From Oscillatoria nigro-viridis PCC 7112 (GTDB lineage: Bacteria; Cyanobacteriota; Cyanobacteriia; Cyanobacteriales; Microcoleaceae): a stretch of 64,000 nucleotides of DNA. Shown piece after piece: positions 27,510 through 36,980 of the stretch (position 1 is the first letter of the stretch; every line of letters begins with the position of its first letter). The position numbers and the translations under genes were made by a program. Below the pieces are notes generated by a model, which worked only from the letters and a program-made list of their open reading frames with translations, was not told the DNA's origin and ran no database searches. The DNA lies in assembly GCF_000317475.1 (NCBI RefSeq), contig NC_019729.1:1440501-1504500 (forward strand), written 5' to 3'.

Positions 27510-30293
27510 TTAACTTTTAGCACCCTTAGCCCCAATTAATCTCCCTACCGCCGCACATTCCACAGGCTTCGAGAAAAAGTATCCCTGTCCGTAGATGCAG
27601 TTCATAGATTTTAGCTGAGCTATTTGCCATCTCGTTTCTACTCCTGTGGCAATCATGCCCATACCTAAATCCTGAGCAATCGCCATAATTTTATGAAGAA
27701 TTTCTAAGTTGTCGTTGTTAGCATCCAGCCCGCTGACTAGAGAGCAATCTAGCTTCAAACTGTCGAATTTCCCATACTTAAGCCGCGTCAATTGGTAGAG
27801 GTGAGTTAATGATACATCACTGAGACCGCAGTGGTCTATTTGTACTTGCAACCCTAAAGTTTTAAGTTTGAGAAAAACAGACCCAGCCAACTCGGAATTT
27901 TGCGTCACAACATATTCAGGAATTTCTAATCTCAAACTAGAAGCATCGAGATTTGTTTCTTGCAATATTTTGGCAATCGTATTGATTAAGTCAGCTTGGA
28001 AAAACTGTTTGCCAGTCAGATTGACGCTTACTGTTAAAGGAGACTCAAGACCAAATTGCGACTGCCAAATTCGCATCTGGCTGCAAGCTTGCCGCAGTAC
28101 CCACTCGCCAATAGGAAGAATCAAACCCGTTTCTTCTGCCAGTGTTAGGAATTCGTCTGGCCAAAGCAAACCTCGATTGGGGTGCTGCCAGCGCAACAGC
28201 GCTTCAAAACCACTAATTTGATCGGTTTCCAGGCAGACGATCGGCTGATAGTGAATCCGAAACTCCTCATTGGCAAGAGCCACCCGCAAATCATTCTCTA
28301 ACTGCACAGATGCTGCACTGCTAATCTTTGCCGGAGCGGTTGTTTCTTGGGCTGTAATTGCGTGCAAGTTGGCTGTTGAATATCCTGGTACGTACTCAGG
28401 CACTAACTGCTGTAACATTGAGACTATTAAATTGGTATCATTGCGATCGCCCGCTTGACAAAGAGCTTCTACCTCCCGGTTAATATTTTCTTTCACTATG
28501 CGGCTGGCATTGCCCAAACTGAGAATTTTTTTGTGTTTAGTGCGGTTGTATTTCTCACCGGGAATAAACAGTTCTTCAAACAATTTTTCTCCCGGTCGCA
28601 GCCCCGTAAACGCGATTTCTAGGTCTTTACCAACTTCATATCCTGAAAGCCGAATCAAATCTTTTGCCAAATCAAAAATTCTGACTGGTTCTCCCATCTC
28701 AAGCATGAAAACTTCCCCGCCCTTGCCGATTACTGCTGCCTGCAAAACCAGTTGAACTGCTTCGGGAATTGTCATGAAATAGCGAGTGATATCTGGATGG
28801 GTAATTGTGATCGGCCCGCCCTCAGCAATTTGTCGCTGGAAAGTAGGTACGACACTACCCCGGCTGCCAAGAACATTACCGAAACGAACCACTACAAAGG
28901 GGTTTTTGCTTTTTTTGGCTGCTTGCAGCACCAGCATTTCGGCAACTCTTTTGCTAGCTCCCATAATGCTAGTTGGATTCACCGCTTTGTCGGTGGAAAT
29001 CATCACAAAGTGCTGCACATTATATTTCAATGCCAGATCCAGCAGATTTTTCGTCCCCCGCACATTGTTAGTAATCGCTTCGGGCGGGTTTAATTCCATC
29101 ATGGGTACGTGTTTGTGAGCGGCCGCATGAAAAATGATGTCTGGTCTCATTGTTAAAAAAACGTACTCTAATCGCTCCTGCAAACGAATATCGGCGATGA
29201 AAGCTGTCAGGCGAGTAATATCTGTTTGGGTTTTGCTTGTCTTTTTGAGTTCTGACAGGACTTTTGTTAGTTCTTGTTGAATGTTGAATACAGAATTTTC
29301 TCCGTGTCCGACGATGATGATTTCCGCAGGCTCGCACTTTAATATTTGCCGACAAAGTTCGCTGCCGATGGAGCCGCCGGCACCAGTAATTAGAACTTTC
29401 TTGCCTCCAATCAATCGCAAGACTTTGTGGATATCGGTTTGGATGGGGGCGCGGCGGAGCAAGTCCTCAATCTTTACTTCTCTGAGACTACCTAAACTGA
29501 CGCGACCGTTGATGATTTCATTGAGGCCGGGGAGGGTGCTGGTTGGAATTCCTATTGACTGACAAATTTCTACGATCTCCCTAATCTCTTTTCCCGGAGC
29601 TGAGGGGATGGCAATCATAACTTTGTCGATATTTAGCGATCGAACTACTTCCGGAATGTTACAGCGATTGCCGACTACAGTCAGTTTGCGAATCTGCTTG
29701 CTGATTTTTTTGGGGTCGTCGTCTATGAAAGCGATTGGATCGAGTCCTACCTCTGGGCTCCTCTGCATCGTTTGCACCAGAGATGTGCCTGCACTGCCCG
29801 CACCGACTATCAGGACGCGATCGCGTTGCTGAACTTTCCACGGTTTTTGGTTCCATCTTTCTAGGGCTGGAATGCTGAAACGAATGGCCGCCACTAACAA
29901 AAAGCTGATGATAGCGTCTAGTAGCGGCAGCGATCGTGGCAGATTGCCGATCGGCGAATTATTTAGCTGGTAGAGTGCTTGGAACAAGATAATTTCTCCT
30001 GTTAGGGATATACCTATCAGCATCGTTATTTGTGCCATTTCTTCCAGACCCGCATACTGCCAGTAACGCTTGTAGAAGCCCCCGGCATAAAATACTGCTA
30101 ATTTGACTGCTACAAATAATACTGTAACTACCGCTAGACTGTTTAGGTAGGGAGCCAGAGTCAATGTATCATCTAAACGAATTGCCAAGGCCAGTAATGG
30201 TGCGATCCCCAAACAAATTGCATCGATTATCAAAAAATGACGGGTTCTTAATCCCACCAACACTTTGCTGATTTTTTTGACTATCATATTCAT
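27510..30293 (-). CDS. CapD/FlaA1-like nucleotide-sugar dehydratase fused to a C-terminal EAL domain
   Basis: The 927-residue protein joins two modules. Residues 1 to about 660 are a membrane-bound polysaccharide dehydratase/epimerase: about four membrane helices, a Rossmann domain (VLIVGAGSAGTSLVQ near 161), then an extended SDR (VLITGAGGSIGSELC near 298, STDKAVNPTSIMGASKR, TGLRPGEKLFEELF). Residues about 665-915 are an EAL domain: HYQPIVCLET, GFEALLRWQHP, SVNLTGKQF, LRLEIPEYVV, QGYFFSKPV. Its active site is altered: DDFG is IDHCG (near 818) and the glutamate of VAEGVET is replaced in IATGVETRW (near 884). I infer a c-di-GMP-sensing or structural role, not phosphodiesterase activity. ATG 30,293 is preferred to the in-frame TTG at 30,311. 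Confidence 0.92.
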   Translation of the reverse strand: MNMIVKKISKVLVGLRTRHFLIIDAICLGIAPLLALAIRLDDTLTLAPYLNSLAVVTVLFVAVKLAVFYAGGFYKRYWQYAGLEEMAQITMLIGISLTGEIILFQALYQLNNSPIGNLPRSLPLLDAIISFLLVAAIRFSIPALERWNQKPWKVQQRDRVLIVGAGSAGTSLVQTMQRSPEVGLDPIAFIDDDPKKISKQIRKLTVVGNRCNIPEVVRSLNIDKVMIAIPSAPGKEIREIVEICQSIGIPTSTLPGLNEIINGRVSLGSLREVKIEDLLRRAPIQTDIHKVLRLIGGKKVLITGAGGSIGSELCRQILKCEPAEIIIVGHGENSVFNIQQELTKVLSELKKTSKTQTDITRLTAFIADIRLQERLEYVFLTMRPDIIFHAAAHKHVPMMELNPPEAITNNVRGTKNLLDLALKYNVQHFVMISTDKAVNPTSIMGASKRVAEMLVLQAAKKSKNPFVVVRFGNVLGSRGSVVPTFQRQIAEGGPITITHPDITRYFMTIPEAVQLVLQAAVIGKGGEVFMLEMGEPVRIFDLAKDLIRLSGYEVGKDLEIAFTGLRPGEKLFEELFIPGEKYNRTKHKKILSLGNASRIVKENINREVEALCQAGDRNDTNLIVSMLQQLVPEYVPGYSTANLHAITAQETTAPAKISSAASVQLENDLRVALANEEFRIHYQPIVCLETDQISGFEALLRWQHPNRGLLWPDEFLTLAEETGLILPIGEWVLRQACSQMRIWQSQFGLESPLTVSVNLTGKQFFQADLINTIAKILQETNLDASSLRLEIPEYVVTQNSELAGSVFLKLKTLGLQVQIDHCGLSDVSLTHLYQLTRLKYGKFDSLKLDCSLVSGLDANNDNLEILHKIMAIAQDLGMGMIATGVETRWQIAQLKSMNCIYGQGYFFSKPVECAAVGRLIGAKGAKS

Positions 30294-30311
30294 CACAACC
30301 CTATTACCCAA

Positions 30312-30624
30312 AAACTTTACTAAAACTATATCTAGTACCTAATACTGAGGTACTTTTTTATACCACCCTGCCCGCTGAAATTAATCAGCCTTTCTTTTAA
30401 TCCGGCATCACTCAAGTGATATCATTAAGACGATTACCAAGAATATTTCCCGCCTCCTAATTGTTTTTTATTATTTTTTGATATTAAATCGTGAACTCTT
30501 AATGCTGAGTCTATCTTCTCCTTATACTTATTCCATTGCTCGGAAATTTATAATTCTTTACTTTTGTTTAACAAAAATATATATTTTTTTTGTTCTGGGG
30601 AACACAAATATAGTTGCTAAAACC
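30312..30624. other. divergent intergenic region of the polysaccharide locus
   Basis: Very AT-rich spacer between the minus-strand dehydratase operon and the plus-strand Wzc gene; both promoters must lie here. An 81-residue open frame (30,478-30,723) has low-complexity content, no visible ribosome site, and overlaps the promoter described next, so I do not call it a gene. Confidence 0.5.
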
Positions 30625-30653
30625 ATGACAATGCTAGACTTAAGTGATACAAT
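30625..30653 (+). promoter_or_regulatory. candidate sigma-70 promoter of the Wzc gene
   Basis: ATGACA (30,625-30,630) and TACAAT (30,648-30,653) are each one base from consensus, spaced by 17 bp, and TG-A precedes the -10 box (an extended -10). The start site would fall near 30,660, about 67 bp before ATG 30,727, which has GGGAG 6-7 bases upstream. Confidence 0.5.
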
Positions 30654-30726
30654 AGATATCCTCAATAATGATTTGAAAAGCCTAGGGTGTTACTGTTTAC
30701 AAAAAATCATTTTTCGGGAGTAACTG

Positions 30727-32940
30727 ATGGAATCAACTGAAAATGGTATTGGATTTCAGGAATACTGGCAGATTCTCAAACGCAGGTGGCTGCCAGCCTT
30801 AGCTGTGTTTGCCTCGGTTCTGGCACTCACCGCCTACACCACGCTGAAGCAAAAAGCAGTTTATGAAGCAGAAGGAAAGCTGTTATTTAAGAAAACAACT
30901 CCTGGATCTGCTTTAACAGAATTGGGAAAAGAAATCGGACAGTTGACTCCTGCGGCGGAGCAAAGTAACCCTCTGACTACGGAGATAGAACTGATTCGTT
31001 CTCTAGAAAATGTAGAAAAAACTATAAATATACTTCAGTTAAAAGACGAAACAAATAATCATTTGAAAGCAAAATTTTTTTTAAAAAACCTGACAATAGC
31101 TACTATTCGTGGAGCTGATATCCTAACGGTTTCATACAAAGACCAAAACCCAAAAATAGCAGCGGATGTCGTAAAAAACCTGATGAACTTTTATATTGAC
31201 AACAATCAAAAAGTGAATCGCTTAGAAGCTGTATCTGTTCGACAGTTTATTGAAAGGAAACTGCCTAAGTCCGACAAAGCTATGCGGAAAGCAGCGGCAG
31301 AATTGAGCAAATTTAAAGAAGATAATAAAGTGGTAAATCTTGAAGAAGAAGCTAAATCAGCAGTGGCAGTTATGGCAGGACTCGAAAGTCAAATCGACCA
31401 AGCTAAGTCAGATTTGCTCAAGGCAAGTGCTAAGTCTAAAGCATTTGAAGATGAATTACAAATGAATCCCCAGCAAGCATTGACCGCCAGCAATCTCAGC
31501 CAATCTAGCACAGTGCAGGAAGCTCTCAAAGAATACAAACAAATAGAGCGGCAGTTAGCAATTGAGCAAAATCGCTACGTGGAAACTTCGCCTGTGATAA
31601 CTAGGTTAGAAACTAAGAAAGCTACTATGAAAGCTTTACTAGACCAACAAATACAACAAGTTTTAGGCGGACAACAGCCGTTGCAAAATCCAAGTTTACA
31701 GATAGGAGAAGTGAAACCAAAACTGATCGAAGAATTTATCAAGGTAGATGTAGAACGCCAGGGTTTGGCTGAGCGAGTTACTATTTTATCAAATGCTCTA
31801 GCTGGCTACAGGCAGCGGGTAAAACTTTTGCCGAAGCTAGAGAAGGAAAAGCGGGAACTTGAAAGGAAACTCCAAGAAGCCGAAGCTGATTATGAAGAAT
31901 TGCAGAAAAAACTCCAGCAAATTCGGATTACTGAAAATCAGCAAGTGGGTAATGCTCGGATTATCCAACAGGCGAGTGTTCCGACAGAACCAGTGCGTTC
32001 TCGCAAGTCTTTATTGCTGGTATCGGGCGGCTTGTTGGGAACTCTGCTGGCGATAGGTGTGGCGATGCTTTTAGAGTCTCAAGATAAGTCTGTCAAAACT
32101 ATTGAAGAGGCGAGGGAATTGTTTGGGTTTACTTTGTTGGGGGTGATTCCTTTTCATAAAAAGCCTGACAAAAATCCTCGGCGTAATTCCCGCCCGCTTA
32201 AGTCTGCAGCACAGGATTTAGAGCTCTCTCCCCGACAGATTGTGGTTAGAGATACTCCTCATACTTCGAGCAGTGCTGCTTACCGAATGCTTCAGGCAAA
32301 TCTGAGGTTTTTGAGTTCGGATAAAGAGCTGAAAGTGATTGTTGTCAGTAGTTCGCTACCGCAAGAAGGCAAGTCTACTGTATCGGCTAATTTGGCTGTA
32401 GCTATAGCTCAATTAGGAAGGAAGGTTTTGTTGGTAGATGCGGATATGCACTGTCCTGTTCAACATCGGATTTGGGAACTTCCCAATCAAGTAGGCTTGA
32501 GCAACGTGATAGTCGGACAAGCTGGATTTGGGGATGCGATCGCCCAAGTTATGGATAATTTAGATGTGCTGACTTGCGGGGTGATTCCGCCTAATCCAAT
32601 GGCTCTGTTGGACTCGCAGCGGCTCACTTCGTTAATTAAGCAATTTTCGGCTACTTATGATGCAGTTATCGTTGATACTCCTGCTTTGAATGTTGCTGCT
32701 GATGCTCTGATTCTCGGAAATAAAGCCGATGGGATTTTATTGGTAGTGCGACCTGGAGTTCTTCATTCTGGTACTGTGGCTTTTGCGAAGGAGCTATTGA
32801 AGAAATCAAATCAGCACGTTCTGGGCTTAGTGGTGAATGGAGTAAGTCCTAAAAACGAACCGCACAGCCATTACTATTTTACCAATGAATCTTACACTCA
32901 AGAGCAGAGTCCTGGTATTAAAAAAACGAATAACCAGTAA
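30727..32940 (+). CDS. Wzc-like polysaccharide co-polymerase with tyrosine kinase domain
   Basis: The 737-residue protein controls polysaccharide chain length and export. An N-terminal Wzz domain begins with a membrane helix (WLPALAVFASVLALTAYT). A long coiled-coil region follows (about 180-430), then a second membrane helix (LLLVSGGLLGTLLAIGVAMLL). The BY-kinase domain has Walker A SSLPQEGKSTVSANLA (near 543), VLLVDADMHCPVQH (near 567, where DADxRxP is usual) and AVIVDTPALNVAADAL. The short tail has tyrosines (HYYFTNESY) that may be autophosphorylated, though fewer than in enterobacterial Wzc. Divergent from the dehydratase-EAL operon, it is likely part of the same Wzy-dependent system. Confidence 0.93.
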   Translation: MESTENGIGFQEYWQILKRRWLPALAVFASVLALTAYTTLKQKAVYEAEGKLLFKKTTPGSALTELGKEIGQLTPAAEQSNPLTTEIELIRSLENVEKTINILQLKDETNNHLKAKFFLKNLTIATIRGADILTVSYKDQNPKIAADVVKNLMNFYIDNNQKVNRLEAVSVRQFIERKLPKSDKAMRKAAAELSKFKEDNKVVNLEEEAKSAVAVMAGLESQIDQAKSDLLKASAKSKAFEDELQMNPQQALTASNLSQSSTVQEALKEYKQIERQLAIEQNRYVETSPVITRLETKKATMKALLDQQIQQVLGGQQPLQNPSLQIGEVKPKLIEEFIKVDVERQGLAERVTILSNALAGYRQRVKLLPKLEKEKRELERKLQEAEADYEELQKKLQQIRITENQQVGNARIIQQASVPTEPVRSRKSLLLVSGGLLGTLLAIGVAMLLESQDKSVKTIEEARELFGFTLLGVIPFHKKPDKNPRRNSRPLKSAAQDLELSPRQIVVRDTPHTSSSAAYRMLQANLRFLSSDKELKVIVVSSSLPQEGKSTVSANLAVAIAQLGRKVLLVDADMHCPVQHRIWELPNQVGLSNVIVGQAGFGDAIAQVMDNLDVLTCGVIPPNPMALLDSQRLTSLIKQFSATYDAVIVDTPALNVAADALILGNKADGILLVVRPGVLHSGTVAFAKELLKKSNQHVLGLVVNGVSPKNEPHSHYYFTNESYTQEQSPGIKKTNNQ

Positions 32941-32975
32941 CCAATAACAACAGTTAACTGTTAACTGACAACTGA

Positions 32976-35900
32976 CTAAATTGGCAGCCGCACTCCGAAA
33001 GTCGAGCCGAGTCCTTCCCCAGGACTTTCGGCCCAGACAGTGCCGCCGTGGAGTTCCACGAGATGGCGGACGATCGCCAATCCCAGTCCCAGCCCGCCGT
33101 AATTGCGCGTAGAAGTGCTGTCAGCTTGGCGGAAGCGATCGAACACAAAGGGCAAAAACTCCTTGCTGATGCCAATTCCCGTATCTCTGACAACGATCGA
33201 AACAGAGTGAACCGGAGACGGCCCAGACAAGATAGCGCCACCGGCTGCTCCCGGTTTCCCATCCTCCGAGAGCGTGATTTCCACGCGACCCGACGGCGGC
33301 GTAAACTTAATAGCATTCGAGAGCAAATTCCACACCACCTGCTGCAAACGAGTAGCATCGCCCCTCACCGAGCTCACCCCTTCGCCGCAAAAACTCGCCA
33401 ATTCAATTCCCCGAGCTTCAGCATCAGGGAGCAGCGCCTTCACCGCCGTTTCTACAATCGGCACCAAATCCACCGGGAACAGCTTCAAACACACTTTGCC
33501 GCTCACAATCCGGGAAACGTCCAGCAAATCCTCAATCATCTGAGTCTGCAACCGCGCGTTTCGCTCAATAGTCTCCAAACCGACGGCCGTTTTTTCGGGA
33601 GTCAACTTGCGCTGCCGCAGCATCTGCGCCCAGCCCAAAATGGCGTTCAGAGGCGTCCGCAACTCGTGAGAAAGCGTTCCCAAAAACTGGTCTTTAATCC
33701 GGTTGGCCTCCGCTGCTTCCCGGTAAAGCCGGGCATTGTCGATCGCCACCGCCGCATCCCGCGCCAAATCCTCCAGCAAAACCAAATCCTCCTGCCCGCA
33801 GCGGCGGCCCGACTCCCCGCACAGCAGCGAAATCGCTCCCAGCGTCCGCCCGCGAGCGATCAGCGGCACGCAGATTGCCGACAGCACCTGGGATTGGGAT
33901 CGCAGCACCAACTGCAGTTCCCTGTCCGGCACAACAGCCTGGATCACCCATTCCGGTATTTCTGGGTAGAGCTTCGACTCACCAGTCCGCAGCACCTTTG
34001 CTACTCCGTGCCGTCCCTGGGGGTCGAGCGGCATACGCCGATCGATTTGCCACAGCAGAGCGACTTTGCTCGGATCTGAGTGAGCAACTGCTTGCAAGCG
34101 GATCGAGCCGTCGGCATCGAGCAAATGCACGCAGCACCAATCCCCCAGCGCGGGTACTGTTAAATCTGCCAAACCTTGCAGCGCCTCCTCGTAATCCAGG
34201 GAAGCCGACGACAGCAAAGCCAAAGCTTGAGCGCTAAAATAGGCTGTCTGGGCCGATCGCTGGCGATCGTCAATATCCGTACAAGTCCCGAACCATTTGA
34301 GAATTTTCCCCTCAGCGTCCCGCACGGGCAATGCCCTGCCCAGATGCCAGCGGTAAGCCCCGTCAGATGCCCGTTTAAAGCGGTATTCCACCTCGTAAGT
34401 CTTCCCTGTCTCCACCGAGCTTTTCCAGCTTTCTACGCAATTTTCCACGTCATCTGGATGCAGGGCTAGCTGCCACCCCCAGCCTTGAGTTTCCTCCAGC
34501 GTCAAGCCAGTATATTCAAACCAGCGCTGGTTGTAGTAGTCGCACCAGCCGTCAGCTCTGGCACTCCAAACTATTTGCGGGATGGCTTCAGCGAGGACGC
34601 GGTAAAGCAGTTCGCTGGCTTCGGCTTCGCGACGGGCGGCCTGTTCCCGCGCCAATGCCCAATTCCGCTGTTCTTCGGCCTCTTTGCGAGCGGTGATATC
34701 GCTAATCACGCCGATCCATTTGCAGGGATTTCCTTGTTTGTCAAGCACTGCTTTGCCCCGATCGATCCAGTGGAGCAAGCCGCCCCGCTGGCACTGAACG
34801 CGGTATTCCTGAAAAAATGGGGCGGCAGAACTGTCTGGCGCGCTCAAATACCGATCGACTGCGGCCAAAACTCGATCGCGGTCGATCGGGTGCAAGATCT
34901 TGTTCCAAGCTGCTCTTGTCCTCGGAAATCCGCCTTTTTCGTACTCTAAATGTTCGTCTACCTGACCGAACCACAGCACGATGTCGGTCTCGATATCCCA
35001 TTCGTAAATCAAATCGCTGGCACTTTCTGCAGCAATCCGAAACCGCTCTTCAGACTGTCGCAGCACTTCCAGAAATTTAAAGCGTTCCGTCACGTCCAAA
35101 ACCAGAGACAGCACCGATATCAACTGTCCAGAATCGCTGTAAAAAGCCGAATTGTACCATTCGCAGCGTACCAACGAACCGTACTTATTATAATTGCTGT
35201 TCCGAACTACATTGCAGCGATTTTCTGGTTTTTTTAAACTATAAATTGCAGATTTTACCTCTTCAAAATCGCCCTGATAAATAAAGTTCCATTCGCTAAA
35301 ACGCTTGCCTAAAACTTCTATTTTGTCCCAGCCAAAAATCTTCTCTGCCGCCGGCGACCAGCCGCTGATACGAAAGTTTTCATCCCACTCAATCACCGCT
35401 AGGGGAGTATTCTCAAAATGAGAAGTGAGTTTTTGCAGCGCCTCGCGCAGGGATGCTTCTACTTGCTTGCGCTCAGTAATATCGCCAAAAGAAATAGCAA
35501 TACCGTCGCCCAATTTAACGGTCATAATCCGAAACCAGCCGACAATGCCTTCGCTGTTGTAATAAATCTCGGTATCGAGGGGAATTCCTGTTTCTACAAC
35601 TTGCACGTAACGGTCGAACAAATTGTTATCTTTATGGCCCGGCAGCACTTGCAGCAATCGCTTGCCGATTAATTCGCCCGGGGTACTATGCTGAATTTTT
35701 CCCGCTGCGGGATTGACGTATTCCCATTCAAAATCCACAATTGTGGATTCGTCGCGAATGCTGCGGAACACGTTAAATCCGTCTAGAGATAATTCCTGAA
35801 AAACGCGGAAGCGTTCTTCGCTTTCTTGCAACTTGCCTACAGTGTCAAGCAGGAGGTCCTCGACTCGCTCGCGCTGTGTTATTTCTGCAAGCAATTGCTC

Positions 35901-36389
35901 GTTAATTTGCTGGAGTTCGGTTGTGGGGGATGCGACGGAATTTTTAATAGCAGAGTCGGCTTGCAGTCGATCGACATTTTCAGTTCCCAGCGCCGTATTT
36001 CCTGGAAAATAGGCCGCCCCAGCCAAAGCCAACACTTGAGAAATCCGGGGTATCAGGGACGCTAAAGCCCACAAAGAGATGATAGCGGTTAAGGCGGCGA
36101 TCGAACTTGACAGCCAGTAGCTGGGATACACCAGCATCCAAACTTGCATCAAATGATTTGTCCCGCCGCAGAAAAACCAGGCTCCCAATAGGAGAAACCC
36201 CTTGCTCAAAGGCACGTCCCGCTGCTTCCGGGCATAGTATGTCAGAATTGCTGGAATTGAATAATAAGCCAAGGCAATTAACAAATTGCTGACCGCGTGC
36301 AGTCCCATCAACTGGGGTTGCCACTGGCAACAGCCATCTTGCGGAATAAAATTGTGGTTAAATGACATAATCTTAATAAATGGCAACAT
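32976..36389 (-). CDS. multi-PAS/GAF histidine kinase with ethylene-receptor-like membrane domain
   Basis: The 1,137-residue sensor has three N-terminal membrane helices resembling the ethylene-binding domain (GLHAVSNLLIALAYYSIP; WFFCGGTNHLMQVWMLVYP; YWLSSSIAALTAIISLW). Then come at least four PAS domains (about 190-715), a GAF domain (about 735-895), HisKA with the phospho-accepting His in FLGTLSHELRTPLN (near 908), and a HATPase with N, G1 and G2 boxes (NLLSNAIKF, VRDTGIGIS, GGLGLGLAI). There is no receiver domain, so a separate response regulator is needed; none is adjacent. Receptor residues are changed: N35 in place of the essential Asp, and C74 five residues before H79 instead of four. 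ATG 36,389 has AGGA 8 bases upstream. Confidence 0.92.
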   Translation of the reverse strand: MLPFIKIMSFNHNFIPQDGCCQWQPQLMGLHAVSNLLIALAYYSIPAILTYYARKQRDVPLSKGFLLLGAWFFCGGTNHLMQVWMLVYPSYWLSSSIAALTAIISLWALASLIPRISQVLALAGAAYFPGNTALGTENVDRLQADSAIKNSVASPTTELQQINEQLLAEITQRERVEDLLLDTVGKLQESEERFRVFQELSLDGFNVFRSIRDESTIVDFEWEYVNPAAGKIQHSTPGELIGKRLLQVLPGHKDNNLFDRYVQVVETGIPLDTEIYYNSEGIVGWFRIMTVKLGDGIAISFGDITERKQVEASLREALQKLTSHFENTPLAVIEWDENFRISGWSPAAEKIFGWDKIEVLGKRFSEWNFIYQGDFEEVKSAIYSLKKPENRCNVVRNSNYNKYGSLVRCEWYNSAFYSDSGQLISVLSLVLDVTERFKFLEVLRQSEERFRIAAESASDLIYEWDIETDIVLWFGQVDEHLEYEKGGFPRTRAAWNKILHPIDRDRVLAAVDRYLSAPDSSAAPFFQEYRVQCQRGGLLHWIDRGKAVLDKQGNPCKWIGVISDITARKEAEEQRNWALAREQAARREAEASELLYRVLAEAIPQIVWSARADGWCDYYNQRWFEYTGLTLEETQGWGWQLALHPDDVENCVESWKSSVETGKTYEVEYRFKRASDGAYRWHLGRALPVRDAEGKILKWFGTCTDIDDRQRSAQTAYFSAQALALLSSASLDYEEALQGLADLTVPALGDWCCVHLLDADGSIRLQAVAHSDPSKVALLWQIDRRMPLDPQGRHGVAKVLRTGESKLYPEIPEWVIQAVVPDRELQLVLRSQSQVLSAICVPLIARGRTLGAISLLCGESGRRCGQEDLVLLEDLARDAAVAIDNARLYREAAEANRIKDQFLGTLSHELRTPLNAILGWAQMLRQRKLTPEKTAVGLETIERNARLQTQMIEDLLDVSRIVSGKVCLKLFPVDLVPIVETAVKALLPDAEARGIELASFCGEGVSSVRGDATRLQQVVWNLLSNAIKFTPPSGRVEITLSEDGKPGAAGGAILSGPSPVHSVSIVVRDTGIGISKEFLPFVFDRFRQADSTSTRNYGGLGLGLAIVRHLVELHGGTVWAESPGEGLGSTFGVRLPI

Positions 36390-36887
36390 TTCGGCTTTCC
36401 TGTGCGATCGATCCTAGTTGCACTTGTGTTGCTGACCCGCTAATTTCTAGTTTATACACAAAAAAACATAAAACAAAACTAACTTTAGTCCGGGGAGGAA
36501 AGTTCACAGTAGGTTTGAACCTTCCTGCAATATTCGTACATTTATTGAGAGGTTTAGGGATAGTCAGGTACTATAATTCCCAAGGAGGTAGGAAATTCAA
36601 TACTATCTTTTGAACAAACAACTTACGTAAAAACAAAGCAATTGAGCGCACTTGATGAACGGGTTTCTAGAGTGCAGTTCATTGAAACGGTTTAGCTAGA
36701 AGCTTGCAAAATTAGATAAATTCATCTTTATTGAATGTATTTTTTGATAAGTTTGCAGATTCAGAAATCCCTTCAACATAGGAGAATCGACCTCTACTTG
36801 GAGGCTCAGAAATCCTGCCGGAGCAGATTGATGCTTGGAGCGAAGCATCCCCGCCTCTCGCCCTGGAATCAAAACTAATCTGTACCT
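36390..36887. other. intergenic region between the sensor kinase and ntcB
   Basis: About 500 bp between divergent genes. A short hairpin (GGAAaGTTC with GAACcTTCC, about 36,497-36,524) is visible but has no assigned role. I find no gene; a 77-residue plus-strand frame (36,380-36,613) and a 60-residue minus-strand frame lack any recognisable content. Confidence 0.45.
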
Positions 36888-36929
36888 GTATCAAAGTCTA
36901 CTAAATTCTGTTACTAAATAGGTTAATGT
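36888..36929 (+). promoter_or_regulatory. NtcA-activated promoter of ntcB
   Basis: GTA-TCAAAGTC-TAC (36,888-36,901) is an exact GTA-N8-TAC NtcA site. Exactly 22 bp later comes TAATGT (36,924-36,929), an exact TA-N3-T -10 box. This is the canonical class II arrangement for NtcA activation under nitrogen limitation in cyanobacteria. The start codon lies 51 bp after the -10 box. Confidence 0.85.
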
Positions 36930-36980
36930 CACAGATTATCTTCCAGTAAAATTTCTGAAACCATCTCGAATTAAACCTCC

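Noticed and set aside
27510..28290. EAL part as an active c-di-GMP phosphodiesterase
   Set aside because: DDFG and the catalytic Glu of the EGVET motif are replaced.
30478..30723. 81-codon frame upstream of the Wzc gene
   Set aside because: Overlaps the likely promoter, has AT-driven composition and no ribosome binding site.
33048..34079. 343-codon plus-strand open frame opposite the sensor kinase
   Set aside because: Fully antisense to the GAF/HisKA region, with arginine/glutamine-rich content typical of a shadow frame and no domain.
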